From positions 124,001 through 188,000 of the forward strand of contig NZ_JBBEXD010000003.1 in the NCBI RefSeq assembly GCF_037782385.1: a stretch of 64,000 nt of DNA, read 5' to 3'. The notes under the pieces are model-generated. The model ran no database searches. It was not told where the DNA came from and saw nothing but the letters and a program-made list of their open reading frames with translations. Each line of letters opens with the position of its first letter. Position 1 is the stretch's first letter. The DNA is from Ascidiimonas meishanensis. GTDB lineage: Bacteria; Bacteroidota; Bacteroidia; Flavobacteriales; Flavobacteriaceae. Shown here piece after piece: positions 1-8,557 of this stretch. The position numbers were made by a program, and so were the translations under genes.

Positions 1-257
1 ACTTTTTTCTCTTTTACCAGCGCCACTGCTTTTATTAAAGTTTCGTATCGCGGATTGGGTTCTATCCCTGCAAATTCAAAGACTTTGTTATTTTTCAGAG
101 CGTTTTTTACCTGATTGTAGATGCCATTTTTCTTGATGCTACCGCCTCCGTAGCAAAGGAGAACACGAGATTTTTCAGGGATTTCACCTTCAATTGCGGA
201 AATCTGACCCTTGCCAAAAATCAGTTTTACAGGATTATATAATTCAAAATTATTCAT
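1..257 (-). CDS. Iron-containing alcohol dehydrogenase, N-terminal part (runs off the window)
   Basis: Only the first 85 or so codons are present, because the gene leaves the window at base 1. The protein opens with MNNFELYNPVKLIFGKGQ, a typical start of YqhD/BDH-type iron-containing alcohol dehydrogenases, which reduce aldehydes with NAD(P)H in the cytoplasm. A glycine-rich CYGGGSIKKNG stretch near residue 36 fits the dinucleotide-binding fold of that family. The start is the ATG at 255-257. It lies 74 bp downstream of nadD on the same strand. The metal-binding residues fall outside the window, so the substrate cannot be judged. Confidence 0.8.
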   Translation of the reverse strand, partial: MNNFELYNPVKLIFGKGQISAIEGEIPEKSRVLLCYGGGSIKKNGIYNQVKNALKNNKVFEFAGIEPNPRYETLIKAVALVKEKK

Positions 258-331
258 AACACTAGTTTGTTTAGCAAAGGTACGAATGTGCCTACGGCTT
301 CTGTATTAAGGGAATATTAAAGCTTCGCTTT

Positions 332-916
332 TTATTTGTAAAAATTCATTTCGTCCAGATATTTCCAGACTGCTTCGGGAAGCATGGGGCGGATATTTTT
401 ACCTTCAGAGATTGCCTTTCTGATAAAGGTAGAAGAAAGTTCCATTATAGGAGCATTAATAGCATGTATTTTTGGATGCCCTTTAAACTGATGTTCTACT
501 TGACCTTCAGATTTTCGGGGATATACATAGATGGAATGATTCTCTAGGATCACCTCATAATTTTTCCACTTGTGAAAGCTTTTTAGATTGTCCTCCCCCA
601 TGATAAGGGCAAATTCCGTATCCGGATATTCTTCTTGAAGATGTGCAAGTGTTTTTACGGTGTAATTAGGCTGCGGTAATTTAAACTCTACATTGCTAGG
701 TTTAAGTTTAGGATAGTCTTTGGTAGCTTCAAAAACCATTTGATACCGGTGGTGATCGTCTAATAACGTACGCTTATTTTTATGTGGGTTATGGGGTGTA
801 ACTACTAGCCAAATAGCATCAAGATCACTGTATTCTGCCAGATGGTTAGCAATAATAAGGTGTCCCACATGAATGGGATTGAAAGTTCCAAAATAGAGAC
901 CCACCTTTTTCTGCAT
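332..916 (-). CDS. nadD: Nicotinate-nucleotide adenylyltransferase
   Basis: This 194-residue cytoplasmic enzyme transfers AMP from ATP to nicotinate mononucleotide, making deamido-NAD in NAD synthesis. The nucleotidyltransferase signature GTFNPIHVGH is at residues 10-19, with the two histidines of the active site, and the second conserved element SSTFIR is near residue 162. The length is normal for the family. It is the third gene of a tight minus-strand run, yicC-gmk-nadD, with only 3 bp separating it from gmk, so the three are very likely cotranscribed. Confidence 0.96.
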   Translation of the reverse strand: MQKKVGLYFGTFNPIHVGHLIIANHLAEYSDLDAIWLVVTPHNPHKNKRTLLDDHHRYQMVFEATKDYPKLKPSNVEFKLPQPNYTVKTLAHLQEEYPDTEFALIMGEDNLKSFHKWKNYEVILENHSIYVYPRKSEGQVEHQFKGHPKIHAINAPIMELSSTFIRKAISEGKNIRPMLPEAVWKYLDEMNFYK

Positions 917-919
917 GGC

Positions 920-1522
920 TTAGGATTCTTTTTGCAGTCCTATAAAATCAGCAACCAAATCATAGGCTTCCTGTTTGGCAGTAGCCAAATCATAATTTTT
1001 TATGATTTTATCAAACTGAGGCGCTGTAGCCAATTCAACAGAAGCTTTTGCAATGCGCATATTGATCTTGTCTTCACTTTCTGTTTTACGCTGCTTTAAA
1101 CGTATTTTAAGTTCGTCTACACTAGGCGGCTTCACAAACACTGCCAATGTTTGTTCTGGAAATTTCTTCTTAATTCGGAGTCCCCCAGAAACATCAATAT
1201 CAAAGATTACGTTTTTGCCTTTAGCCCAAATACGTTCTACTTCACTGTTGAGGGTACCGTAGAAGTTATCTCTATACACCTCTTCCCATTCTACAAAATC
1301 TCCATCTTTAATATGCTGTTTAAAGTCTTTGAGGGATAAAAAATAGTAATGCTGCCCGTCTTTTTCTTCTCCTCTGGGTTCTCTTGTAGTGCAGGATACG
1401 GAGAATTCAAGATTTAATTCAGGATATTTAAGCAAGTGCTTTACGATGGTTGTTTTACCACTGCCAGAAGGTGCAGAAAAAATGAGTAATTTACCTCCAA
1501 AGTTTTGTTTTGGACTTTCCAT
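920..1522 (-). CDS. gmk: Guanylate kinase
   Basis: This 200-residue cytoplasmic kinase phosphorylates GMP to GDP with ATP. The P-loop SAPSGSGKT occupies residues 16-24. It is followed by the family's SCTTREPRGEE segment and a YYFL/F-x-WEEV stretch that binds the GMP base. The length is standard. It starts 1 bp after the yicC stop and ends 3 bp before nadD, a pairing of yicC and gmk common in many bacteria. Confidence 0.97.
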   Translation of the reverse strand: MESPKQNFGGKLLIFSAPSGSGKTTIVKHLLKYPELNLEFSVSCTTREPRGEEKDGQHYYFLSLKDFKQHIKDGDFVEWEEVYRDNFYGTLNSEVERIWAKGKNVIFDIDVSGGLRIKKKFPEQTLAVFVKPPSVDELKIRLKQRKTESEDKINMRIAKASVELATAPQFDKIIKNYDLATAKQEAYDLVADFIGLQKES

Positions 1523-1523
1523 C

Positions 1524-2381
1524 TTATAATACGTTGAGGCTTTGTTCTTTTATTTTTTCAAGCTCGTCTTTCATTTGAACCACAAGCTGCTGCATAGGCG
1601 CATAATTGGCTTTGGAACCTAAGGTATTAATTTCACGACCAATTTCCTGAGTGATAAAAGCCAGTTTTTTACCATTAGAATCATTAGATTTTAGGGTCTC
1701 AAGGAAATAGTTGAGGTGATTCTCCAACCGAACTTTCTCTTCCGTCACATCAAATTTTTCTAGATAATAGATGAGTTCCTGTTCAAAACGATTGGCATCT
1801 ACATTTTCTTTAATTTCAGTAACTGCTCTTTCTAAACGTTCACGTACCTGCTGCATCCGTTCAGGATCAATTTTTTTTACCTCTTCTAACAGCTGTCCTA
1901 TATTTTGAATACGTAGTATCATATCTTTTTCCAATACCAATCCTTCCGTACTTCGAAACGTATTGATAGCAGTTAAAGCTTCTTCCAAACCTTCAAGAAT
2001 AGACTTGTACTCTTCTTCATCTATTTCATCCCTTTCGGTTTTTAAAGCATCTGGAAGACGCAGCGCCATTTGCAATAACTCGGCATCAGAAGCATCTGCA
2101 AGGCTATTTAATTGTTTCATATAAGCTTTAAGAACGCTTTCATTTAGTTGAGTTGAGGTCTCTTCACCGTTCATTTCAATATAGAGGCTGAAGTCAATTT
2201 TTCCTCTGGTAAGCGACTTTGCGATGATATTTCTAAGTGCCAGTTCCTTCTCTCTGTAAGCAGATGGCATACGGGCATTAAGATCAAGTCCTTTGCTATT
2301 TAGGGACTTAAGTTCGATTGTTATTTTTTTGGAGGGAAGTTGAATAATCTTTTTCCCAAAACCAGTCATCGAATGTATCAT
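1524..2381 (-). CDS. yicC: YicC family protein (YicC N-terminal plus DUF1732)
   Basis: The 285-residue protein begins MIHSMTGFGKK, the hallmark of the YicC family, and ends in a DUF1732 region whose conserved QEIGREINTLGSKAN lies near the C-terminus. Escherichia coli YicC is reported as an endoribonuclease involved in small-RNA turnover; applying that role here is inference. It heads the yicC-gmk-nadD run, and a TACATTTG promoter box lies about 20 bp upstream, giving a short leader. The start ATG at 2379-2381 agrees with the family's N-terminus. Confidence 0.93.
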   Translation of the reverse strand: MIHSMTGFGKKIIQLPSKKITIELKSLNSKGLDLNARMPSAYREKELALRNIIAKSLTRGKIDFSLYIEMNGEETSTQLNESVLKAYMKQLNSLADASDAELLQMALRLPDALKTERDEIDEEEYKSILEGLEEALTAINTFRSTEGLVLEKDMILRIQNIGQLLEEVKKIDPERMQQVRERLERAVTEIKENVDANRFEQELIYYLEKFDVTEEKVRLENHLNYFLETLKSNDSNGKKLAFITQEIGREINTLGSKANYAPMQQLVVQMKDELEKIKEQSLNVL

Positions 2382-2401
2382 TTGTGCATATTAAAGTTGT
2401 G

Positions 2402-2409
2402 CAAATGTA
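2402..2409 (-). promoter_or_regulatory. Promoter -7 box for yicC-gmk-nadD
   Basis: The minus strand reads TACATTTG, a perfect match to the Bacteroidetes -7 consensus TAnnTTTG, ending about 20 bp upstream of the yicC ATG. No good -33 TTG is visible at the right spacing. Confidence 0.5.
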
Positions 2410-2530
2410 CATAAAACCCAAGGTTCTTAAAAGATACTATTTTAAACCTGGTTAAGAACTATAATTTGTGGGTTATGGTGTTGATTTGTATGAGACACTA
2501 CAATATAGTTTAGTAAAAAAAGGAGTATTG

Positions 2531-2567
2531 AAAAATCCCTTTCAAAATATATGCTGAAAGGGATTTT
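2531..2567 (-). terminator. Intrinsic terminator of the sugar-catabolism operon
   Basis: A perfect 12-bp stem pairs 2532-2543 (AAAATCCCTTTC) with 2556-2567 around a 12-base loop. On the minus strand the hairpin is flanked by a run of T. It lies about 95 bp after the stop of the DUF1080 gene. A T-run on the plus side may let it work in both directions, although no plus-strand gene ends here. Confidence 0.8.
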
Positions 2568-2662
2568 AGTTATTCAAAGTTTTGATAAAGATAGTATACC
2601 TCTTAATGTTAAATACGATTAGTAAGGAACAAGACGTGTTTAATTTTTCTTTAAAACAAACA

Positions 2663-3469
2663 CTATAGGTTTCTAATCCAGATATTTCTAAAGCTTACCC
2701 CGCTATTGTCATTATGATCTTGAAGTTTTAAAGGGGCTTTTCCATGTGCTTTGTTTTTAGGCCAACCAATGTATTCTGTGCTGCCTAAGAGTTCCACATG
2801 GTCTTGAACTAATATTCCATTATGCAAAACAGTAAGTGTTCCTGATTTTATTTTAGTACCCTCTGCATCAAATTCAGGTGCATGAAAAATGATGTCATAG
2901 GCTTGCCATTCACCAGAGGGTTTTCCAGCATTTACTAGCGGAATATGCTGTTTATAAACAGAAGCTGCTTGTCCGTTAGCATACGTTCGATTGTCATAGG
3001 TATCCAATACTTGCACTTCATAAAGCTCTTGTAAAAAAACACCACTATTTCCTCTGTTTTGACCATCGGCTCTAGGTGTTTCAGGATTTCGCCATTCAAT
3101 ATGAAGTTGAACGCTTCCAAAATCTTCTTTGGTTTTGATATCACCAGATCCGCTCTTCACCGTCATGCTGCCATCCTCATTAATAATCCATGGGGCTTCT
3201 TCACCTTCTTCTTTTGCACTTTCCCAAGCGTTTAAATTACTTCCATCAAATAATACAATTGCATCTGAGGGAATGCTATTTTCATTTAAACTTACTTTGG
3301 ATGGAATGGGTTCCCAAACCTCTGTTTCTTCAGGCGTGGTAGGTTCTTCTGGTTGTGGTTTTGGCGAATAGGCCATTTTTGTTTCAGTCTTTTTTTCCTG
3401 AACAGGTGTGGTTTTATTGCAGCTAACCATTAATGTTAGCACGCAGAAAAGTATGCTGGAGGGCTTCAT
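2663..3469 (-). CDS. DUF1080 lipoprotein (3-keto-disaccharide hydrolase/lyase family)
   Basis: This 268-residue protein has a lipoprotein signal peptide (lipobox LMVSC, lipid on Cys16), a low-complexity Pro/Glu/Thr linker to about residue 55, and then one DUF1080 domain. The domain has the usual opening VLFDGSNLNAWES, the GNSGVFLQ core and a C-terminal SGVSFRNIWIR strand. Members of this concanavalin-like family cleave 3-keto-glycosides. The lipobox implies anchoring in the envelope facing the periplasm or cell surface. It is the last gene of a six-gene minus operon, 13 bp after the TIM-barrel gene. The context of a GMC dehydrogenase, a sugar dehydrogenase and isomerase-like proteins supports a 3-keto-sugar pathway. 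The exact substrate is unknown. Confidence 0.9.
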   Translation of the reverse strand: MKPSSILFCVLTLMVSCNKTTPVQEKKTETKMAYSPKPQPEEPTTPEETEVWEPIPSKVSLNENSIPSDAIVLFDGSNLNAWESAKEEGEEAPWIINEDGSMTVKSGSGDIKTKEDFGSVQLHIEWRNPETPRADGQNRGNSGVFLQELYEVQVLDTYDNRTYANGQAASVYKQHIPLVNAGKPSGEWQAYDIIFHAPEFDAEGTKIKSGTLTVLHNGILVQDHVELLGSTEYIGWPKNKAHGKAPLKLQDHNDNSGVSFRNIWIRNL

Positions 3470-3482
3470 AAAATTGAGTTTA

Positions 3483-4535
3483 TTATAATCCTAGTATTTG
3501 TTTTAGTTTTTCTTTGTCAATATCTGCTCCTGCAAAGTCGTCAAAGGCTCTTTCCGTAGCTTCAATGATGTGATTTTTAATAAAGGGGGCACCTTCTCTG
3601 GCTCCTTGTTCTGGACTTTTAATACAGCATTCCCATTCCATTACTGCCCAAACATCGCAGCCGTATTGTGTGAGTTTAGAAAAGATAGTTTTAAAGTCTA
3701 TTTGGCCGTCACCTGGGGAACGGTATCTTCCTGCCCTGTCTCCCCAATTATTATACCCTCCAAAGGCACCTTTTTTGCCCGTAGGATTGAATTCAGAATC
3801 TTTTACGTGAAAGGCTTTAATAAACTCATGATAGTGATCTATATATTCAATATAATCCAATTGTTGCAATACAAAATGGGAGGGATCATATAAAATATTA
3901 ACACGTTTATGATTGCCTGTGGCTTCTAAAAAGCGTTCAAATGTATCTCCGTCATGAATATCTTCACCTGGATGCACTTCATAACATACATCTACTCCCT
4001 GCTCATCAAAAACGTTGAGAATGGGCATCCATCTTTTGGCCAATTCTTCAAATCCCATTTCTACTAATCCGGGAGGACGTTGAGGCCAGGGGTGAAACGT
4101 ATGCCAAAGTAGCGCACCAGAAAAAGTAGCATGCACATCTAGCCCCAATCTTCTGCTGGCGATGGCTGCTTTTTTAACGGTATCTACTGCCCATTCTGTA
4201 CGGGCTTTTGGGTTATTCTTTACCTTGTCTGGAGCAAAATTATCAAACATGATATCATAAGCAGGGTGTACAGCTACTAATTGCCCCTGTAAATGTGTGG
4301 AAAGCTCTGTAATTTCTAGTCCGTATGAATTAATTTTCCCTTTAAGTTCATCACAATAATCTTGACTCTCTGCCGCCTTATCCAGATCAATAAGAAAATG
4401 CTCCCAGGTAGGAATTTGAATGCCCTTATAACCTAAGTCTGCTGCCCACTTGCAGAGTCCGTCAAGGCTATTAAAAGGCGGTTTATTATCTATAAATTGA
4501 GCTAGAAACACCGCGGGTCCTTTAATGGTTTTCAT
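3483..4535 (-). CDS. Sugar phosphate isomerase/epimerase-like TIM barrel, cytosolic
   Basis: The 350-residue protein has no signal peptide and matches the xylose-isomerase-like TIM barrel (AP endonuclease 2 family). Likely metal ligands are the Glu in CYEVHPGE, the Asp/His in LYDPSH, the His in AFHVKD and the Glu in VMEWE. Relatives isomerise, epimerise or hydrate keto-sugars. It lies 17 bp after the Gfo/Idh/MocA gene and 13 bp before the DUF1080 gene, and those three families recur together in C3-oxidation routes for glycosides. A role on the keto-sugar released by that route is inferred. The start MKTIKGPAVFLAQ is the first in frame. Confidence 0.88.
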   Translation of the reverse strand: MKTIKGPAVFLAQFIDNKPPFNSLDGLCKWAADLGYKGIQIPTWEHFLIDLDKAAESQDYCDELKGKINSYGLEITELSTHLQGQLVAVHPAYDIMFDNFAPDKVKNNPKARTEWAVDTVKKAAIASRRLGLDVHATFSGALLWHTFHPWPQRPPGLVEMGFEELAKRWMPILNVFDEQGVDVCYEVHPGEDIHDGDTFERFLEATGNHKRVNILYDPSHFVLQQLDYIEYIDHYHEFIKAFHVKDSEFNPTGKKGAFGGYNNWGDRAGRYRSPGDGQIDFKTIFSKLTQYGCDVWAVMEWECCIKSPEQGAREGAPFIKNHIIEATERAFDDFAGADIDKEKLKQILGL

Positions 4536-4552
4536 GTTATTTTTATTTTAAT

Positions 4553-5695
4553 TTATAAGGTAGTCCAGGCAGCATTATTTGCATCACTCTTTACAGCCTG
4601 ATGAATAAACCTAACCCCTCTTACCCCATCTGAAACTGTAGGGAAGTCTTGATTTTCTGGTGTTTTTCCTTCTAATCTTGCTTGTAAACTTTCTGCAAAT
4701 GCTTTGTAAATATTCGCAAATGCTTCTAGGTATCCTTCTGGATGTCCTGATGGAATTCTGGAAGCCGTCATTGCTTCTGAGTATAAGTTGTTACCACCAG
4801 GGGTATATACTTTCTTGGTTTTATCTAACCAGCGGGTAGTAAGCTCATTTGGATTTTCCTGATGCCATTCTAAGCTTCCTTTTTCACCGTACACACGAAT
4901 GGCAAGATTGTTTTCTTCTCCAGTTGCAATTTGAGAAAAAGATAGGGTGCCTTTTGCACCATTTTCCATTCGTAATAAAACGTTTCCATCATCATCTAAA
5001 ACTCTGCCTTCTCCAAATCTACCAAGATCTGCTGCTAGTTCTTTTATTTTGAGTCCAGTGATATATTCAGTAAGATTCTCTGCATGCGTACCAATGTCTC
5101 CCAAGGCACCGCCAACGCCTGATTTTTTAGGATCTATTCTCCAAGCCGCTTGTTTTTGTCCGGTTTTCTCAATTTCTGTAGCTAGCCATCCCTGTAGATA
5201 CTGGATTTGTACTTTTCTGATTTTACCAAGGTCTCCTTTAGCAATCATAGTGCGAGCCTGTTTTACCATGGGGTATCCCGTATAATTATGGGTAAGCGCA
5301 AATTCAAGACGCGTTTCTGTAACGAGTTTTTCTAAAATTTCTCCCTCCTCAACCGTAAGCGTCATAGGTTTATCACATACCACGTGAAATCCGTTTTCTA
5401 AAGCTAATTTTGCGGGTTCAAAATGCATATGATTAGGCGTAACTATAGCTACAAAATCCATACGTTTATCTGCGGGTAACTCTTTTTCTGCCGCAATCAT
5501 TTCTTTAAAATTACCGTAACAGCGTTCTTCTGGCAGATAAAGATCTCGTCCAGATTGTTTTGATTTTTCTGGGGTACTGCTAAAAGCCCCACATACTAAT
5601 TCTATTTGGCCGTCAATAAAGGCAGCTTTTCTATGCACATCTCCAATAAAAGATCCGGCACCACCGCCTATCATTCCCATTCTAAGTTTTCTCAT
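4553..5695 (-). CDS. Gfo/Idh/MocA family NAD(P)-dependent sugar dehydrogenase
   Basis: The 380-residue cytosolic oxidoreductase starts MRKLRMGMIGGGAGS, with the Rossmann glycine motif at residues 9-14. The family's catalytic lysine lies in CDKPMT, and a conserved DIGTHAENL carries the likely active-site histidine. I start it at 5695, 5 bp after the MFS stop. The frame stays open up to 5854, but that extension lies inside the MFS gene and would bury the Rossmann motif. Family members interconvert hydroxyl and keto groups on sugars, so this one probably reduces or oxidises a keto-sugar brought in by the adjacent permease. Confidence 0.92.
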   Translation of the reverse strand: MRKLRMGMIGGGAGSFIGDVHRKAAFIDGQIELVCGAFSSTPEKSKQSGRDLYLPEERCYGNFKEMIAAEKELPADKRMDFVAIVTPNHMHFEPAKLALENGFHVVCDKPMTLTVEEGEILEKLVTETRLEFALTHNYTGYPMVKQARTMIAKGDLGKIRKVQIQYLQGWLATEIEKTGQKQAAWRIDPKKSGVGGALGDIGTHAENLTEYITGLKIKELAADLGRFGEGRVLDDDGNVLLRMENGAKGTLSFSQIATGEENNLAIRVYGEKGSLEWHQENPNELTTRWLDKTKKVYTPGGNNLYSEAMTASRIPSGHPEGYLEAFANIYKAFAESLQARLEGKTPENQDFPTVSDGVRGVRFIHQAVKSDANNAAWTTL

Positions 5696-5700
5696 GAATG

Positions 5701-6924
5701 TTATGCTTTGTATTCTACTTTTTCGTTTTTGAAAAAAATAAGGAAAAGAACCATCACCAATAAGGCAAAACCTGCTGGGTATACCCATATAGCCTTCCAG
5801 AGATGTGTTCCATCTGGTCTTGCAAACTGATCTGTGATTTTTCCGGCAATCCAAAAACCTATAAGCATCCCTACACCATATGTAGCTAAGGTTATAAGTC
5901 CTTGTGCTGCACTTTTATATTTTTCACCTGCTTTGCTATCGGTATAAATCTGGCCAGAAACAAAAAAGAAATCGTAACAAATACCGTGTAATGCAATGCC
6001 TATAATAAGCATAAAGGCCATTTCACCAGAATTTCCGTAGGTAAACAAAAGATATCTTACGGCCCAGGCAAGCATTCCTACCAACAAGGTCTTTTTAAAG
6101 CCAAACTTCTTAAAGAACCAAGGTAATAGTAGCATAAAAATAACCTCTGAAGCCTGACCTATCGTCATTTTTCCAGCAGGTTCTTCTACTCCTATTTCGC
6201 CCAAAAATTGTCCCGCATGTTGATAATAAAATGCAAGAGGGATACAAATAAGTACTGATGCTATAAAGAAAACTAAAAAGTTCCTGTTTTTAAGTAAACC
6301 AAGTGCTTCAAGCCCTAAGATATCTGAAATGGTTATTTTTTCATCTTTGCTGACTTTAGGCGGTGTTTTGGGTAAAGTAAAGCTAAATAACCCTAAGATA
6401 GCTGAGGCCACTGCCGTCATTAAAAATGTGTTTTTAAGTAACATTCCGGAGGCATCTGCATCCCATTTAAAAATATAACTAATGGCAAGTCCTGCAGCAA
6501 TCCACCCAATGGTTCCCCATACTCTTATAAATGAAAATTCTTTGGCAGGGTCTTTCAATTGATTAAAAGAAACTGAATTTACCAATGCCAGTGTAGGCAT
6601 ATATAAAATCATATATCCTAAAATATAAGGATAAAAGACTTCAAAATCTGTAGCGTTCGCCATTTGATACATAAAAAATGCGCCTGCAAGGTGTAAAAAG
6701 CCTAAAATTCGCTCTGCATTAAAAAATCTATCTGCAATTAAACCAATAATAAAAGGAGCAATAATAGCTCCCCACGATTGTGTAGAATATGCCATAGCGG
6801 TTTCGGCTCCAGATGTTTTCAAAGCACTGGGAAGATAGATTCCTAAAGTGACAAACCAGCCGCCCCAGATAAAGAACTCTAGGAACATCATAAACGACAA
6901 TTGAATTTGTATTTTTCTGTTCAT
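5701..6924 (-). CDS. MFS transporter of the nucleoside:H+ symporter (NupG-like) type
   Basis: The 407-residue inner-membrane protein has about 12 hydrophobic segments. Its opening resembles NupG/XapB: LSFMMFLEFFIWGGWFV, then an acidic/aromatic IADRFF loop and FIRVWGTIGW. Bacteroidetes place this subfamily next to sugar dehydrogenases, so uptake of a sugar or keto-sugar is more likely here than nucleoside uptake; that is inferred from context. It sits 16 bp after the DinB gene and 5 bp before the Gfo/Idh/MocA gene. Confidence 0.88.
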   Translation of the reverse strand: MNRKIQIQLSFMMFLEFFIWGGWFVTLGIYLPSALKTSGAETAMAYSTQSWGAIIAPFIIGLIADRFFNAERILGFLHLAGAFFMYQMANATDFEVFYPYILGYMILYMPTLALVNSVSFNQLKDPAKEFSFIRVWGTIGWIAAGLAISYIFKWDADASGMLLKNTFLMTAVASAILGLFSFTLPKTPPKVSKDEKITISDILGLEALGLLKNRNFLVFFIASVLICIPLAFYYQHAGQFLGEIGVEEPAGKMTIGQASEVIFMLLLPWFFKKFGFKKTLLVGMLAWAVRYLLFTYGNSGEMAFMLIIGIALHGICYDFFFVSGQIYTDSKAGEKYKSAAQGLITLATYGVGMLIGFWIAGKITDQFARPDGTHLWKAIWVYPAGFALLVMVLFLIFFKNEKVEYKA

Positions 6925-6940
6925 GTAAGGTTAGTTATTG

Positions 6941-7384
6941 TTAGTTTTTATAATAAGTATAATCGGTTGCAATAGGTTCTATATTTTGAGTTCTCATTAA
7001 AGTAGCAATTTGCCCTCTGTGATAAGTAGAATGATTAATGATATGAAACAGTATTTTTTTTAAAGAACTTTGAAGCACCTCATTTTCCGTATTTGTAAAT
7101 ACAATTTCTTCTTCAAAATCATTCTTGTCTGTAAGAATTCCAAAAGTGGTTCTTTGGTTGTCATAGTGTATTTCTTCCCAGTTTATGGGTTCATTACGTT
7201 GCCAGAAATTAGAAGGTGTTTCTGTATGGAGAATTCTTGCATTCCAAATTTGATGTGCATTTAATATGTGATTAAATAAAACCGCTGCTTTATCTGGAAA
7301 TTTAGGATGTTCCAAAGCGGCTTCAATAATAAGTTTGTTGCAATAATAATTATAGTCAAATAAATCATTAAAAAATGAATTCAT
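6941..7384 (-). CDS. DinB family protein
   Basis: This is a small 147-residue four-helix protein of the DinB/YfiT superfamily. The metal-binding histidines are visible as NHILNAH near residue 40 and HIINHSTYHRGQ near residue 110, with HxxxHRGQ being the usual third-helix motif. Superfamily members include thiol transferases and metal-dependent hydrolases, but most are uncharacterised. It sits inside the putative sugar operon, 23 bp after the TIM-barrel lipoprotein and 16 bp before the MFS gene. Whether it takes part in the pathway cannot be told. Confidence 0.88.
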   Translation of the reverse strand: MNSFFNDLFDYNYYCNKLIIEAALEHPKFPDKAAVLFNHILNAHQIWNARILHTETPSNFWQRNEPINWEEIHYDNQRTTFGILTDKNDFEEEIVFTNTENEVLQSSLKKILFHIINHSTYHRGQIATLMRTQNIEPIATDYTYYKN

Positions 7385-7407
7385 GGTTGTTTTTTAGATT
7401 TCTAACG

Positions 7408-8409
7408 CTACTTTATTGCTTTTGAAGCTTTAATCAGTAGATCTTTGGTTGCAATAATACCCATTTCTTCGTTAAGTCTGCTTCCTTCATATTCTACACC
7501 AATATAGCCATTATAGCCAGCATTTTTTACAATTTGGAGCATTTTTACATAGTCAATAGTTGTTTCATTGCCATTTTCGTCAAAATCATAAGATTTTGCG
7601 CTTACTGCTTTTGCAAAAGGCATGAGTTCTTTAACCCCCAGATATTTGTCGTATTCTTTTACACAAGGTGCCTGCCATCTTTCGCCCCCTTCTCGCTCCA
7701 AGCAAAAGTTTCCAAAATCAGGGAGTGTTCCGCAATTTGGTTTGTTTACTTCTTGCATAACTTCTACTAATAATTTTGCATTTGAAGATAACCAACCATG
7801 ATTTTCTACTAATACATTTATATTAGACTTTACACTGTATTCCGAAAGACGATTTAGTGCATCTATGGAGGCCGCTTTCCAAACTTCAGCATCTTTGGAA
7901 CCAAAAAGATTAACCCTAATAGAATGACATCCTAGTGCTGCTGCCGCATCTACCCATTTATAATGATTTTCTACCGCTTGTATTCGCGATGCTTCATCTG
8001 GAAATCCAAAGTCACCTTGGCCATCTATCATAATGATAAGGTTTTCAAGGCCATTGTCTTCACTTCGTTTTTTCAATTCTTTTACCAAATTGTCCATAGC
8101 CATAGCACTATTGGTGTTTTTTTCCAATTCTTTACTGTATAAATGATTTACATATTCCAACCCTTCAAAACCCCAGTTTTTAGCTTTGGCTGCAAATTCA
8201 AAAGGACTCAATCCTCCATCCAGAATCATTTTATGAATAGACCATTGTGCTAACGATAATTTAAAGAAAGAGGCATGAGAGGTGTTTGGGATAGCATCTT
8301 TTTGTGTTTCTTCTTTATTGTTTTGTTCTTTTTTACAGGATGCAAGTCCCAAAAGAGAGAGTGCAAAAGTGGCTTGAGCGGTATTCCAAATAAAGTTTCT
8401 ACGATGCAT
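7408..8409 (-). CDS. TIM-barrel sugar isomerase/epimerase-like lipoprotein
   Basis: The 333-residue protein opens MHRRNFIWNTAQATF followed by LLGLASC, a twin-arginine-like start running into a lipobox, so it is predicted to be exported and lipid-anchored. After a charged linker comes a xylose-isomerase-like TIM barrel with the typical LVENHGW and VGVEYEGS strand ends. This is a second barrel of the same superfamily as the cytosolic one at 3483-4535, but in another compartment. It is the first gene of the six-gene minus operon and divergent from the GMC dehydrogenase. I infer a periplasmic step on the 3-keto-sugar. Confidence 0.87.
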   Translation of the reverse strand: MHRRNFIWNTAQATFALSLLGLASCKKEQNNKEETQKDAIPNTSHASFFKLSLAQWSIHKMILDGGLSPFEFAAKAKNWGFEGLEYVNHLYSKELEKNTNSAMAMDNLVKELKKRSEDNGLENLIIMIDGQGDFGFPDEASRIQAVENHYKWVDAAAALGCHSIRVNLFGSKDAEVWKAASIDALNRLSEYSVKSNINVLVENHGWLSSNAKLLVEVMQEVNKPNCGTLPDFGNFCLEREGGERWQAPCVKEYDKYLGVKELMPFAKAVSAKSYDFDENGNETTIDYVKMLQIVKNAGYNGYIGVEYEGSRLNEEMGIIATKDLLIKASKAIK

Positions 8410-8514
8410 ATTCTTACGGTTACGAGTTGATTTTATTACGTTTTTATTATTTTAAAGTCTTTTTGTTACGATATTCTTATTTAAGAAGCTTTAAATTTAT
8501 AAAAAATTAATTTC

Positions 8515-8522
8515 TATATTTG
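8515..8522 (+). promoter_or_regulatory. Promoter -7 box for the GMC dehydrogenase operon
   Basis: TATATTTG matches TAnnTTTG exactly and ends 35 bp before the ATG at 8558. No TTG is present at the usual -33 spacing, so a regulator may be needed. The 148-bp divergent gap also has to serve the minus operon. Confidence 0.45.
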
Positions 8523-8557
8523 AAAATACGTTAACTTAATTCCAACTATTCTCAAAA

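Noticed and set aside
5696..5854. N-terminal extension of the Gfo/Idh/MocA gene by 53 codons
   Set aside because: The extension lies inside the MFS gene and would place the Rossmann motif far from the N-terminus; the ATG at 5693-5695 fits the family.
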